Origin: Eikenella glucosivorans
GTDB lineage: Bacteria; Pseudomonadota; Gammaproteobacteria; Burkholderiales; Neisseriaceae
DNA: 64,000 nt
NCBI RefSeq assembly: GCF_016025525.2
Contig: NZ_JACSGR010000002.1
Location: 186,001 to 250,000, forward strand
Reading direction: 5' to 3'
Shown here in pieces: positions 7,109 to 14,832 of the stretch. The notes beneath the pieces were generated by a model. It had not been told where the DNA came from. It ran no database searches and worked only from the letters and a program-made list of their open reading frames with translations. Positions within the stretch are counted from its first letter, which is position 1; each line of letters opens with the position of its first letter. A program made the position numbers and the translations under genes.

Positions 7109-8452
7109 ATGGGCATTCCGGCCATCTCCCCGCAATACGCGCCCTATCTGCGGGATTTTGAAACACTCATCCTGCAAAAGCAAGCCGAGATCGAAGCCTG
7201 GTTCCGCAGCCAGTGGAAGCAGCACAAACCGCCGTTTTACGGCTCGGTGGACATCCGCAACAGCGGCTATAAAATGGCTTCCATCGACATGAATCTCTTC
7301 CCCGGCGGCTTTAACAATTTAAACCCGCAGTTCAGCCCGCTGGCCGCCGCCGCCGCCACCGACGCGGTGGAACGCTATTGCGAATCGGCCAAATCCGTGC
7401 TGATTGTGCCGGAAAACCACACGCGCAATACCTTCTATTTGGAAAACGTATATGCGCTGAGCAATATCCTGCGCCAGGCCGGCTTTGCCGTGCGCCTGGG
7501 CAGCCTCAACCCGGAAATCACCGCGCCCACCGAATTTCAAACCGCGCTGGGGCACACCATTTTGCTCGAGCCCCTGCAACGCACCCGCGAGCGTGTGCAC
7601 CTGGCCGACGGCTTCTCGCCCTGCCTCGTGCTGCTGAACAACGACCTCTCCGGCGGCGTGCCCGAAATTTTGCAGGGCGTCCGCCATACCGTGCTGCCGC
7701 CACTGCACGGCGGCTGGACTACCCGGCGTAAAACCGCCCATTTCGCCGCCTATAACCAAGTGGCCGCCGAATTTGCCGCGCTGATCGGCATCGACGAATG
7801 GCAGATTAACCCCTATTTTGAAAAAGTGTCCGGCCTGAACTTCCACGAGCGCGAAGGCGAGGATGCGCTGGCCGCCGCTGTGGAGCGCGTGCTGGCTAAA
7901 ACGCAGGCCAAGTACGACGAAAAAGGCATTACCGACCAGCCTTTCGTGATTGTGAAAGCCGATGCCGGCACCTACGGCATGGGCGTGATGAGCGTGAAAT
8001 CCGCCGACGAAGTGCGCGCGCTCAACCGCAAGAACCGCAACAAAATGGCCACGGTGAAAGAAGGTTTGGCGGTAACGGAAGTGATTGTGCAGGAAGGGAT
8101 TTACACCTACGAAACGCTCAACGGCGCCGTGGCCGAGCCTGTGGTGTATATGATAGACCGCTTCGTGGTGGGCGGATTCTTCCGCGTGCACGAAGGGCGC
8201 GGCACGGATGAAAACCTCAACGCCAGCGGCATGCGCTTCGTGCCCCTGAGCCGCAATATGCCGCAAACCGACAGCAGCGGCGAAGATCCGGAATTCCTCG
8301 CCGGCAGCAAGCGCGTGTTCGAGCAGTGGCAAACGCTTGGCCTGCCCGACTACAACCAGGGCTGCGACTGCGCCAACAACCGGCTGTATGTGTACGGCGT
8401 GATGGCGCGGCTCTCGCTCTTGGCGGCTTCGATTGAGTTGGAGCAGGGTTGA
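7109..8452 (+). CDS. gshA: Glutamate-cysteine ligase, proteobacterial GshA type
   Basis: Catalyses the first step of glutathione synthesis, joining glutamate and cysteine at the cost of ATP. The 447-residue protein belongs to the family typical of Neisseriaceae and acidithiobacilli rather than to the E. coli GshA family. Recognisable segments are SVDIRNSGYKMASIDMNLFP near the N-terminus, VKADAGTYGMGVMSVKS and EVIVQEGIYTYE in the ATP-binding half, and GFFRVHEGRGTDENLNASG near the C-terminus. AAAGGA lies 9 bases before the ATG. It is monocistronic, followed by a DUS-bordered repeat. Confidence 0.9.
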   Translation: MGIPAISPQYAPYLRDFETLILQKQAEIEAWFRSQWKQHKPPFYGSVDIRNSGYKMASIDMNLFPGGFNNLNPQFSPLAAAAATDAVERYCESAKSVLIVPENHTRNTFYLENVYALSNILRQAGFAVRLGSLNPEITAPTEFQTALGHTILLEPLQRTRERVHLADGFSPCLVLLNNDLSGGVPEILQGVRHTVLPPLHGGWTTRRKTAHFAAYNQVAAEFAALIGIDEWQINPYFEKVSGLNFHEREGEDALAAAVERVLAKTQAKYDEKGITDQPFVIVKADAGTYGMGVMSVKSADEVRALNRKNRNKMATVKEGLAVTEVIVQEGIYTYETLNGAVAEPVVYMIDRFVVGGFFRVHEGRGTDENLNASGMRFVPLSRNMPQTDSSGEDPEFLAGSKRVFEQWQTLGLPDYNQGCDCANNRLYVYGVMARLSLLAASIELEQG

Positions 8453-8466
8453 TGTGATGGAATGAA

Positions 8467-8547
8467 GGGCTACCTGAAAACGAAGCATCAACGTAGTTAA
8501 ACCGCAGCACAGCGGAGTTTCTGCGAAGCTAAAATTTCAGGTAGCCT
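8467..8547. repeat. DUS-bordered composite repeat copy
   Basis: Between GGGCTACCTGAAAA and TTTCAGGTAGCCT lies GCATCAACGTAGTTAAAC, then GCGGAGTTTCTGCGAAGCTA. These are the two modules of the composite repeat family. It follows gshA and can form a long hairpin through the outer DUS, so it may also terminate gshA. Confidence 0.6.
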
Positions 8548-8595
8548 TTTTTAATATTAATACATGAAGGAAAGATACCGAAGACTAGGGGTCTA

Positions 8596-9009
8596 ATGGG
8601 AACAACAGCAATTGCATACAAAGAAAAATATTTCTGGATACACAATGCAACAGGCGAAGTCTTTGCTGCCATTCTGTTGGAGGAACTGAAAAAACATCCC
8701 GATAAAATGGTGGTGTTACGAGCAGAAATTGAAGAATTGCTGTCTCATTGGGTTGTCGGTATCCTAGTTTCGCTGAAGGATTATTTACAGACTGAGGAGA
8801 ATATTCCAATCTTCCTTCAGGCCATTCAGCGTTCGTTAGAACTTGCGCGGTTATCGTCGGATGAATTATGTATATCGGGGTTTTCAGTTGGCAAAGATAT
8901 ATTTTTTGAAGAAATATCGGCGTTTAAGCAACTGATTACCGAATACGATACATTTAATAAAAATGCAAAAATTTATGCGCCCCTCTCGCAAAAGTGGATT
9001 ACGGCGTAA
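8596..9009 (+). CDS. Hypothetical protein, 137 residues, low G+C
   Basis: I do not recognise this protein. It starts MGTTAIAYKEKYFWIHNATG, is soluble and probably alpha-helical (EELLSHWVVGILVSLKDYL, FLQAIQRSLELARLSSDEL). It is clearly richer in A+T than the surrounding genes, which suggests recent acquisition. It lies at the edge of the decayed island, just before the IS1016-like element. Such small orphan proteins are often immunity or contact-system remnants, but nothing in the sequence shows that. Confidence 0.5.
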   Translation: MGTTAIAYKEKYFWIHNATGEVFAAILLEELKKHPDKMVVLRAEIEELLSHWVVGILVSLKDYLQTEENIPIFLQAIQRSLELARLSSDELCISGFSVGKDIFFEEISAFKQLITEYDTFNKNAKIYAPLSQKWITA

Positions 9010-9102
9010 TGCCGATATAAAAAGCGAAGACGGGTAGAGTAGGCAGCTTGTTGCCCACGCCATCATTCTAATTTTCAGGTAGCCTTTCCCCAAATAAGGC
9101 TA

Positions 9103-9135
9103 CCTGAAAACATAGCGCTGCAAAGCTAAAATTTT
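9103..9135 (+). repeat. Truncated composite repeat next to the IS left end
   Basis: AAGGCTACCTGAAAAC is followed by GCGCTGCAAAGCTAAAATTTT, which matches the outer DUS and the right module of the composite repeat. It stops exactly where the inverted repeat of the IS1016-like element begins, so the element probably inserted in or beside a repeat copy. Confidence 0.45.
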
Positions 9136-9846
9136 GGGTTGTACTAGATTAGCCCTAAATTCCACACCATTTTTGCAGGGGTTTAAACTGTTAGGACGGA
9201 GTGCCGAAGTTAAACCGAAACTCGCACTCTTTCAAGAACAGGGGGAAAGATTTGCGGTCGATTCCGTTGTATTTGCGTAAGACGCGTTTTGCCTGATTCC
9301 AAAAGTTTTCGATGCCGTTGATGTGGTTCTGACGGTCTGCAAATTCCTTGGAATGGTTGATACGGTGATGGATAAAACCGCTCACGTCCAACTTGTCGTC
9401 ACTGCTCAGGCTGTCGGTATAGACAATGCTGTCGGGCATGATTTTCTTTTAATGACAGGCATCAATGTTTCAGACCTGGCATTATTCACCACGACGGTAT
9501 AGACCCGTCCTTGTCGTTTCAGGATACCGAATACCACCACCTTACCCGCTGCACCTCGTCCTCACCTACCTTTGCGATGACCACCGAAATAACTTTCGTC
9601 CAATTCGACCGGGCCGGCGAAAATTTCATTGGCCGCTAATGCCAAATGATGGCTGATGACCATACAGATTTTGCGGTAGAACAGGATGGCGGAATTGGGC
9701 TGTATGCCCAAAATATCGGCAGTGGCATGGGCGGTAACTTAGAGCACAAAAAAGCGAAGCAGTTCTTTCTGTACTTTTTTCTTTAATTTGCAGTGTGTTA
9801 TCTTCATATCTTGAGAGTAACATAACTGCTAATCTAGTACAGCCCC
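9136..9846. mobile_element. Degenerate IS1016-like element (IS1595 family)
   Basis: The 711-bp segment is bounded by near-perfect inverted repeats: GGGTTGTACTAGATTAGC on the left (9136-9153) and the complement of GGGGCTGTACTAGATTAGC on the right (9828-9846). Length and ends fit the IS1016 group of the IS1595 family. The only gene inside is a broken transposase on the minus strand. The flanks are A/T runs (AAAATTTT and TAAAAATT), so an 8-bp target duplication is possible but not exact. Confidence 0.75.
9191..9807 (-). pseudogene. ISXO2-like (IS1016) transposase, inactivated
   Basis: Starting at MKITHCKLKKKVQKELLRFF, the conceptual protein has the expected order of transposase segments. These include helix-turn-helix-like residues (TADILGIQPNSAILFYRKI), the catalytic Asp region (GPVELDESYFGGHRKGR), VVVFGILKRQGRVYTVVV, and a C-terminal block with HHRINHSKEF, NHINGIENFWNQAKR and a Glu-containing RFNFG tail. 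It is broken by a TAA after about 22 codons, by a TGA just after GGHRKGR, and by a one-base loss in an A-run near 9445. It cannot make an active enzyme. Confidence 0.8.
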
Positions 9847-9912
9847 TAAAAATTAACGCTGTCATAAATCAATAGCGTTATTTTTTAACCCTCACGAATT
9901 AATTTTGTTTGA

Positions 9913-10191
9913 ATGAATTTGCTATTGTATAACACACAATCCGCCCCTGTTTTTCGGGGGGAGGCAATCGGGAATTTTGCCGCTGCTCGGGTTGCTGAAA
10001 ACCTGTTATGTTTTCCGGCGTGGCTGGTGCAACAGGTTCACTACTTAGTGCATTTGGTTCACTGGGTGGTGCAGATGGTTCACCAGCTCCGGCGGGTGGC
10101 GGCTACTTGTCAAAACTTGTCATTGCGGCGCGGGGAAACCCAACAAAACCTAACACCGAAGCTCGGAAATAAATCCGGCTCTCGGAAATAA
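9913..10191 (+). CDS. Hypothetical protein, 92 residues, island-borne
   Basis: I assign no function. It begins MNLLLYNTQSAPVFRGEA, then has a repetitive hydrophobic and aromatic stretch (VQQVHYLVHLVHWVVQMVHQ) and a basic tail. The repeated V-H-x-L/V-V pattern and the lack of a clear ribosome binding site leave open that it is not a protein gene. It lies between the IS1016-like element and the orphan antitoxin. Confidence 0.3.
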   Translation: MNLLLYNTQSAPVFRGEAIGNFAAARVAENLLCFPAWLVQQVHYLVHLVHWVVQMVHQLRRVAATCQNLSLRRGETQQNLTPKLGNKSGSRK

Positions 10192-10264
10192 ATCCGAACA
10201 ACTGGGAATACAACAACACCAGCGCGGCGGCTGGTGTCGGGTTTTCAGGTAGCCTTCTGTCGGC

Positions 10265-10582
10265 TTACCGCCTGATATTCAGCTCGGCGGTTTGCCCTGT
10301 GGAGGCCAGCATAGAGAGCAGAGCATCAATCGTGAATTTGCCGATTTTGCCGTTTACCAAATCGGAAACGCGGGGGCGGCTGGTGTTGAAGAGGGCGGCT
10401 GCCTGCTCTTGCTTTAAATCCTGCTCGGCTATCCAGTCGCTCACTCTCTTTGCCAGCTTCAGCTTGGTTTGGATAACCATATCGCTATGCGCCTTGAGCT
10501 TGGCGGCCTCTTCGGGATGAAAACCCAAATCGGAAAATACATTGCCGCCTGCGGGGGTGGTGTGGGTGGTTTTTGATTTCAT
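10265..10582 (-). CDS. XRE-family antitoxin-like regulator, apparently orphan
   Basis: The 105-residue protein begins MKSKTTHTTPAGGNVFSDLG. It has a C-terminal helix-turn-helix (KQEQAAALFNTSRPRVSDLV) followed by GKIGKFTIDALLSMLASTG, which is typical of HigA-like antitoxins and phage-derived XRE proteins. In such pairs the toxin gene lies just upstream. Here the upstream frame, which overlaps this start by ATGA, is broken (10579-10822). If transcribed, the protein probably represses its own promoter; a toxin partner is not seen in the window. Confidence 0.75.
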   Translation of the reverse strand: MKSKTTHTTPAGGNVFSDLGFHPEEAAKLKAHSDMVIQTKLKLAKRVSDWIAEQDLKQEQAAALFNTSRPRVSDLVNGKIGKFTIDALLSMLASTGQTAELNIRR

Positions 10583-10822
10583 TGCTGTAGCTCCTTTACC
10601 AACGCGGCATAACGCGCCTTAATGGTTGCCGTGTCTTTCGTGGCAGGTTTTCAGGTAGCCTATTCGGCCAGTTGCTCCGGCTGGTATTGGTAGATTTTGG
10701 CAAACAGCTCCCGAGTTTTGCGCTGCGGGTTGCTCCAAACTTAAAATCGGCACAAACCTCTAATCCGACAAGTCGGGCAAATCGGCAAGAGTAAGGTCTT
10801 CCATTGTTGTAGGTTGTCGCAT
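10579..10822 (-). pseudogene. Broken small gene upstream of the XRE antitoxin
   Basis: After a good ribosome site (AGGAGG) an ORF starts MRQPTTMEDLTLADLPDLSD and stops at once. A second block in another frame reads VWSNPQRKTRELFAKIYQYQ PEQLAE, split here for length, and ends where a DUS introduces TAG and TGA. The same frame then resumes as KPATKDTATIKARYAALVKE and ends in a stop overlapping the antitoxin ATG. The pieces look like one gene of about 80 codons that was damaged, in part by acquisition of a DUS. It could be the lost toxin or another partner; I cannot identify the family. Confidence 0.45.
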
Positions 10823-10943
10823 TGCTTGCCTCCTGTTGAAAAATGTTGAAACCCAAAGGATAAGTTTTACTAAATCCGCTACACCTTGCCGCTATCTGCA
10901 CAATACGGCATTATGCGGGGTTAAGGATAATGCTTAGCAAAAT

Positions 10944-10971
10944 AAAACACCAGCCCGTCCGCCGGTGTTTT
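10944..10971. terminator. Hairpin downstream of the integrase pseudogene
   Basis: AAAACACC (10944-10951) pairs with GGTGTTTT (10964-10971) around a GC-rich loop, with A/T runs on both sides. It is placed to end minus-strand transcription of the integrase and would work in both directions. Confidence 0.6.
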
Positions 10972-11022
10972 GTTGTTTCAGGTAGCTCTGTTTGTTGCAA
11001 TCAAGGCTTGGGCTTGGCGGTA

Positions 11023-12194
11023 TCACTCCCGCAGATAGTCCGAATACCATTGCATCATTTCCCGCCGCTCGGCCAGATACTCCGCCCGGTTGTAGGCGGC
11101 TCTAATTCGGTTGCTTTCTTCGTGCGCTAACTGGCGTTCTATGGCATCGGGGTTGTAGCCCTGCTCGTTCAGGATACTGCTTGCCAAACTGCGGAAGCCG
11201 TGCGGGGTGGCTATGCCTTTGTAGCCTAGGCGCTCAATGATGCGGGTCAGGGTGGCATCGCTGATAAAGCCGGTGGTTTTGGTGCGGCTGGGGAACAGAT
11301 AGGGAGTATTGCCGGTTAGGCCGTGTAGTTCCCGCAATAGCTCCCGCGCCCAATCGGAAAGCGGTACGGTATGGCTGCGTTTCATCTTCATGCGCTCGGC
11401 GGGAATAATCCATTGCGCCGCTGAAAAATCCACTTCCGCCCATTGCCCGCCGCGTAGTTCGGTATTGCGCACAAACACCAGCATAGTCAGCAGCAGGGCA
11501 ATTTTGTTTGCCGGGTCAATATCGGCCAGTATCAGGCGGCGGTAAAACTCGGCCAGTTCTTCACGGGGCAGGGCGGGCATGTGTCGGGTGGTCTTTTTCT
11601 CGAAGTGGCCGCGCAACGGTACGGCGGGGTTGCGGTCGGTTATCTCCAGCATGGCGGCATAGGTGTATACCGCGCCTATCCATTGCCGCACTTTCTCGGC
11701 GGTTACATTGGCGCCGCGTGCCACAATAGCCGCAATAACGTTTTTCACGTTGGAAACGCTCACTTCGGCCAGCGGCATTTGCCCGATGTAGGGAATACGT
11801 CTTTTTGCATATCGGCAAGGATGCGTTCGGCGTGAACGGGCTGCCAGCGGTGCAGGTTGTCGGCATGCCAGCGTTTAGCCACGGCTTCAAAGGTATTTTG
11901 TAGAGCGGCCTGCCTTTCCTGCTTGGCCTGTTGCTTGGCGGCGGCTGGGTCTTGCCCCTGTGCCAACAGAGAGCGGGCATTCTCGGCAGTCTACCGCGCT
12001 TCGGAGAGGGAGAAGGCGGGATACTTGCCGATAGTCAGCGTTTTTTCCTTACCGTCGATACGGTATTTCAGGCGGAAGATTTTGCCGCCTGCCGGGGTAA
12101 TTTCCAGATACAGGCCTCCGCCGTCAAACAGCTTGGCTTTTTTCCCTGCTTTGTCAGGCTTGGCATTCCTTATTTGGCGGTCGTTTAGAGGCAT
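11023..12194 (-). pseudogene. P4-type tyrosine recombinase (integrase), inactivated
   Basis: The N-terminus MPLNDRQIRNAKPDKAGKKA with LFDGGGLYLEITPAGGK is the arm-type DNA-binding domain of P4-like integrases. It ends at a TAG after SLSEAR (about 11988-11990). The same frame continues as the core-binding domain to DMQKDVFP, where a frameshift near 11790 moves to the frame starting MPLAEVSVSNVKNVIAAIVA. The catalytic domain has HGFRSLASSIL, HEESNRIRAAYNR and the region of the nucleophilic Tyr. Two lesions make it non-functional. It points away from the adjacent tRNA-Leu, as integrases of tRNA-associated islands do. Confidence 0.85.
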
Positions 12195-12264
12195 TCTGGT
12201 GGTATATTTTCAGGGGTGCTTTCAAGATACCCCCAATCATGCCCCCACAAAGTAGGCAATTCAA

Positions 12265-12282
12265 TTGGACGGCATTAGACGT
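12265..12282 (+). repeat. Imperfect direct repeat, left copy (possible att relic)
   Basis: TTGGACGGCATTAGACGT recurs as TTGGATGGCATTAGATGT at 12362-12379, with 16 of 18 positions identical. Both copies lie between the integrase start and the tRNA-Leu terminator. They could be attachment-site remnants. Confidence 0.35.
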
Positions 12283-12361
12283 GATTAGCTGAATAGGGAA
12301 GGAGCAGGGATAAATCAAATCAGCCTGAAAGCCTTATCTGGCTTAGATTTAGCTGGTTGCG

Positions 12362-12379
12362 TTGGATGGCATTAGATGT
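12362..12379 (+). repeat. Imperfect direct repeat, right copy (possible att relic)
   Basis: Partner of the copy at 12265-12282. It directly abuts the A-run of the tRNA-Leu terminator, the usual neighbourhood for a P4-type attachment site. Confidence 0.35.
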
Positions 12380-12410
12380 AAAAAAACAGCCCGAAAATCT
12401 GGGCTGTTTC
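12379..12410 (-). terminator. Rho-independent terminator of the tRNA-Leu operon
   Basis: On the minus strand, AAACAGCCC pairs with GGGCTGTTT around AGATTTTC and is followed by a T-run. It lies directly after the tRNA-Leu 3' end and ends the secG-tRNA transcript. Confidence 0.8.
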
Positions 12411-12417
12411 TATGTGA

Positions 12418-12503
12418 TGGTGCCGACAATGAGACTTGAACTCATACGACCTACGGTCACTACCCCCTCAAGATAGCGTGTCTACCAATTCCACCATGTC
12501 GGC
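12418..12503 (-). tRNA. tRNA-Leu (anticodon GAG)
   Basis: On the minus strand the 86-base gene runs from GCCGACATGGTGGAATTGG to a genomically encoded CCA. The acceptor stem pairs GCCGACA with TGTCGGC, the anticodon stem CTATC/GGTAG encloses TTGAGGG (anticodon GAG), and there is a long variable arm as in class II tRNAs. It lies 15 bp after secG and borders the island that carries the broken integrase. Confidence 0.95.
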
Positions 12504-12518
12504 TTAAAAAGTTTTCAA

Positions 12519-12875
12519 TTACTCCGGAATCACTGCCTGACTGGCAGCCTGTGCTGGAGCGGCAGGCTGGGAGGCGGCAGCTGGAGCAGATTGTTGCTGA
12601 GGTGCGGCGGCACTATCCAAACCCAATTGGCTGCTGCCACGGCTAGAAATGATGCTGAGCGCCACACAGCAGCAGAAGAATATCGCGGCAGCAATGGCGG
12701 TGCTGCGGCTCAGGAAGTTGGCGCTGCCGGCCGAACCAAACACGCCTTGCGCGCTACCGGAGCCGAATGCCGCACCAGCATCGGCACCTTTGCCCTGTTG
12801 CATCAGGACGAGGCCGATGACTGCCAGCGAGGCAAAGCCGCCGATAATCATAATGATGGTTTTAAATGCTTCCAT
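12519..12875 (-). CDS. secG: Preprotein translocase subunit SecG
   Basis: Small subunit of the SecYEG channel that eases protein export across the inner membrane. The 118 residues have two membrane segments (about 4-23 and 57-76), the conserved GLVLMQQGKGADAGAAFG loop between them, and an Ala/Gln/Pro-rich tail. It follows the tpiA stop by 12 bp and precedes tRNA-Leu, a neighbourhood also seen in Neisseria (tpiA-secG). Confidence 0.93.
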   Translation of the reverse strand: MEAFKTIIMIIGGFASLAVIGLVLMQQGKGADAGAAFGSGSAQGVFGSAGSANFLSRSTAIAAAIFFCCCVALSIISSRGSSQLGLDSAAAPQQQSAPAAASQPAAPAQAASQAVIPE

Positions 12876-12887
12876 GACTGTTCACTG

Positions 12888-13637
12888 TTAGGGTTTTGCG
12901 GCGGCTTGGGCAATGGTTGCGAAATTGTCTGCTTTGAGGGAAGCTCCGCCAACTAACGCGCCATCCACCTTGGGCAGTGACAGAATCGTTTGCGCGTTTT
13001 GCGGATTGACACTGCCGCCGTAAAGAGTGCGGATATTAGCACCCTTGTGGGAGAAAGACAAGAGTTCGGTGTAAATAAAGGCGTGCATAGCGGAAATTTG
13101 CTCGGGCGTGGCCACTTGGCCGGTGCCGATGGCCCACACTGGCTCGTAGGCCACGGCGATATGGGTCATGGATTTGCCGCGCAATACGGAGAGTTGTTCG
13201 GCAACAATATTTTCTTCCCGCCCGGCTTGGCGTTCGGCCAGGGTTTCGCCAACGCATAAAATCGGAATCAGGTCGGCAGCCAAGGCGTTATCCAGCTTGT
13301 TCGACAGGATTTCGTTGTTTTCACCAAAGTATTGGCGGCGTTCGGAATGGCCGAGCAGCACGAACTGTGCGCCGAGGTCGGCCAGCATGGCGGCGGAAGT
13401 TTCGCCGGTGAAAGCACCGTCTGAGGCAAAGCGACTGACGTCTTGTGCACCGATGTGCAGGGCAGTCGAGGCAGCGGCCTGTTTGAGGGCGCACAGATAG
13501 GGCAGGGGGGCGGCGATACCGGTCACCACGTTTTCAGGTAGCCTTTGCTCTGCCCAAGCTTGGGCGAAGGCGGCAACAGTGCTGCTGCGGCCGTTCATTT
13601 TCCAGTTGCCGATGATCCAGGGTTGTTGCCACATCAT
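12888..13637 (-). CDS. tpiA: Triose-phosphate isomerase (internal start within the PlsX-TpiA frame)
   Basis: Interconverts dihydroxyacetone phosphate and glyceraldehyde 3-phosphate. From the internal ATG-ATG, preceded by AAAGGA, the product is 249 residues (MMWQQPWIIGNWKMNG), the usual length for the family. The active site is complete: Asn and Lys in GNWKMNG, His in LLGHSERRQYFGE, and Glu in AYEPVWAIGTG. The phosphate loop GGSVNPQNA and GALVGGASL are also intact. Residues RLPEN near position 28 are encoded by a DUS. The same frame continues upstream into PlsX without a stop. Confidence 0.9.
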   Translation of the reverse strand: MMWQQPWIIGNWKMNGRSSTVAAFAQAWAEQRLPENVVTGIAAPLPYLCALKQAAASTALHIGAQDVSRFASDGAFTGETSAAMLADLGAQFVLLGHSERRQYFGENNEILSNKLDNALAADLIPILCVGETLAERQAGREENIVAEQLSVLRGKSMTHIAVAYEPVWAIGTGQVATPEQISAMHAFIYTELLSFSHKGANIRTLYGGSVNPQNAQTILSLPKVDGALVGGASLKADNFATIAQAAAKP

Positions 13638-14732
13638 GGTGCCGCCATCCTTTCTGTGAGTTGAGACGGGTTGTGTTATTCGGGCTGGGGTGCGGGAGGC
13701 TTCGGTTTGCTCAGCCGAGGCGTTCAGGCGCGCCATTTGGGTGGCGATGCCTCGTTCGATTTTGGCCATGGAGCCGGATTCCACTTCGTGGTAGGCCTCC
13801 AGTAGGGCATATTTAAAGGCTTCCACATCGGCGCCGCCGTGGCTTTTGATAACGATGCCGCGCAGGCCGAGGAAGATGGCGCCGTTGAATTTGCGCGGAT
13901 CGAGCCGGTTTTTGAAGCCGCGTAGGGTGGGGAAGGCGAGTAGGGCGGCCAATTTGTTCAGCCAGTTGCGGCTGAATTCTTCGCGGATTACGCCGCCGAT
14001 GAATTTGACAGCGCCTTCAATGGCTTTGAGTACGGCATTGCCGGTGAAGCCGTCGGCCACGACGACGTCTACTTTGCCACTGAACACGGCATCGCCTTCT
14101 ACGTTGCCGATGAAGTTCAGCGGGCTGTTTTGCAGCAGGTGGTGCGCTTCTTTGATCACGCTGCCGCCTTTGATGTCTTCGGTGCCAACGTTGAGCAGGC
14201 CAATGCGCGGCCGGCTGTTGCTCGGATACAGGGCGCCGAACAGTTCGCCGCCCATTACGCCGAATTGCAGCAGCTGTGCGGCCGAACAATCCACGTTGGC
14301 GCCCAAGTCGAGCATCAGCGCCAGTCCGCCGCCTTTGGAAGGCATAAATTTAGCGATGGCGGGGCGGTCGATGCCGGGTAGGGTTTTGAGCACGAAGCGG
14401 GCGGTGGCCATCAGCGCGCCGGTATTACCGGCCGATACGGCGGCTTGCGCGGCGCCTTCTTTCACTTGTGTGATGGCAACGCGCATTGAGGAATCTTTTT
14501 TGTTTTTCAGGGCGCCCTGCGGTGCTTCATCCATGCCCACCACTTCGGTAGTGTGTACGATGTGCAGCCTTTCATGGCCGGCGTGTGTGCCTAGCGCGCT
14601 GCGGATGGCGGTTTCGTCGCCCACTAAAATCAGCTTGGTGTCGGTTTTCTCTTGCAGGAATGCCATTGCCGCAGGGATGGTTACCGTGAGGCCGGCGTCG
14701 CCGCCCATGGCATCGATGGCTAAAGTAATCAT
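12888..14732 (-). CDS. plsX: PlsX and TpiA in one uninterrupted reading frame
   Basis: The 614-codon frame has no stop between two complete enzymes. Residues 1 to about 345 are phosphate acyltransferase PlsX, which makes acyl-phosphate from acyl-ACP for phospholipid synthesis (MITLAIDAMGGD, SAGNTGALMATA, VADGFTGNAVLK). Residues about 366-614 are triose-phosphate isomerase. The joining stretch (NASAEQTEASRTPARI and onward) is polar and looks like an unstructured linker. I read the junction codon by codon and found no stop between the last PlsX residues and the TpiA Met-Met. A ribosome site (AAAGGA) precedes that Met, so TpiA may also be made separately. The gene lies between the phosphoribosyltransferase and secG. 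Either a true fusion or a lost plsX stop codon explains it. Confidence 0.85.
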   Translation of the reverse strand: MITLAIDAMGGDAGLTVTIPAAMAFLQEKTDTKLILVGDETAIRSALGTHAGHERLHIVHTTEVVGMDEAPQGALKNKKDSSMRVAITQVKEGAAQAAVSAGNTGALMATARFVLKTLPGIDRPAIAKFMPSKGGGLALMLDLGANVDCSAAQLLQFGVMGGELFGALYPSNSRPRIGLLNVGTEDIKGGSVIKEAHHLLQNSPLNFIGNVEGDAVFSGKVDVVVADGFTGNAVLKAIEGAVKFIGGVIREEFSRNWLNKLAALLAFPTLRGFKNRLDPRKFNGAIFLGLRGIVIKSHGGADVEAFKYALLEAYHEVESGSMAKIERGIATQMARLNASAEQTEASRTPARITQPVSTHRKDGGTMMWQQPWIIGNWKMNGRSSTVAAFAQAWAEQRLPENVVTGIAAPLPYLCALKQAAASTALHIGAQDVSRFASDGAFTGETSAAMLADLGAQFVLLGHSERRQYFGENNEILSNKLDNALAADLIPILCVGETLAERQAGREENIVAEQLSVLRGKSMTHIAVAYEPVWAIGTGQVATPEQISAMHAFIYTELLSFSHKGANIRTLYGGSVNPQNAQTILSLPKVDGALVGGASLKADNFATIAQAAAKP

Positions 14733-14771
14733 CTGATTCTATTCTCCATTGTATTCTGTTGCCGTGCGATG

Positions 14772-14822
14772 GGGCTACCTGAAAAATGTAAACTGGATAT
14801 GACGGATATTTTTCAGGTAGCC
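14772..14822. terminator. Inverted DUS pair between phosphoribosyltransferase and plsX
   Basis: GGGCTACCTGAAAAATG and ATTTTTCAGGTAGCCT face each other around about 20 bases and can form a stable hairpin. It lies after the phosphoribosyltransferase stop, so plsX may need its own promoter. Confidence 0.45.
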
Positions 14823-14832
14823 TGCTCTGGGC

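Noticed and set aside
10596..10901. Full-length toxin gene upstream of the XRE antitoxin
   Set aside because: The 101-codon frame shows no RelE/HigB features, and the better frame is interrupted by stops.
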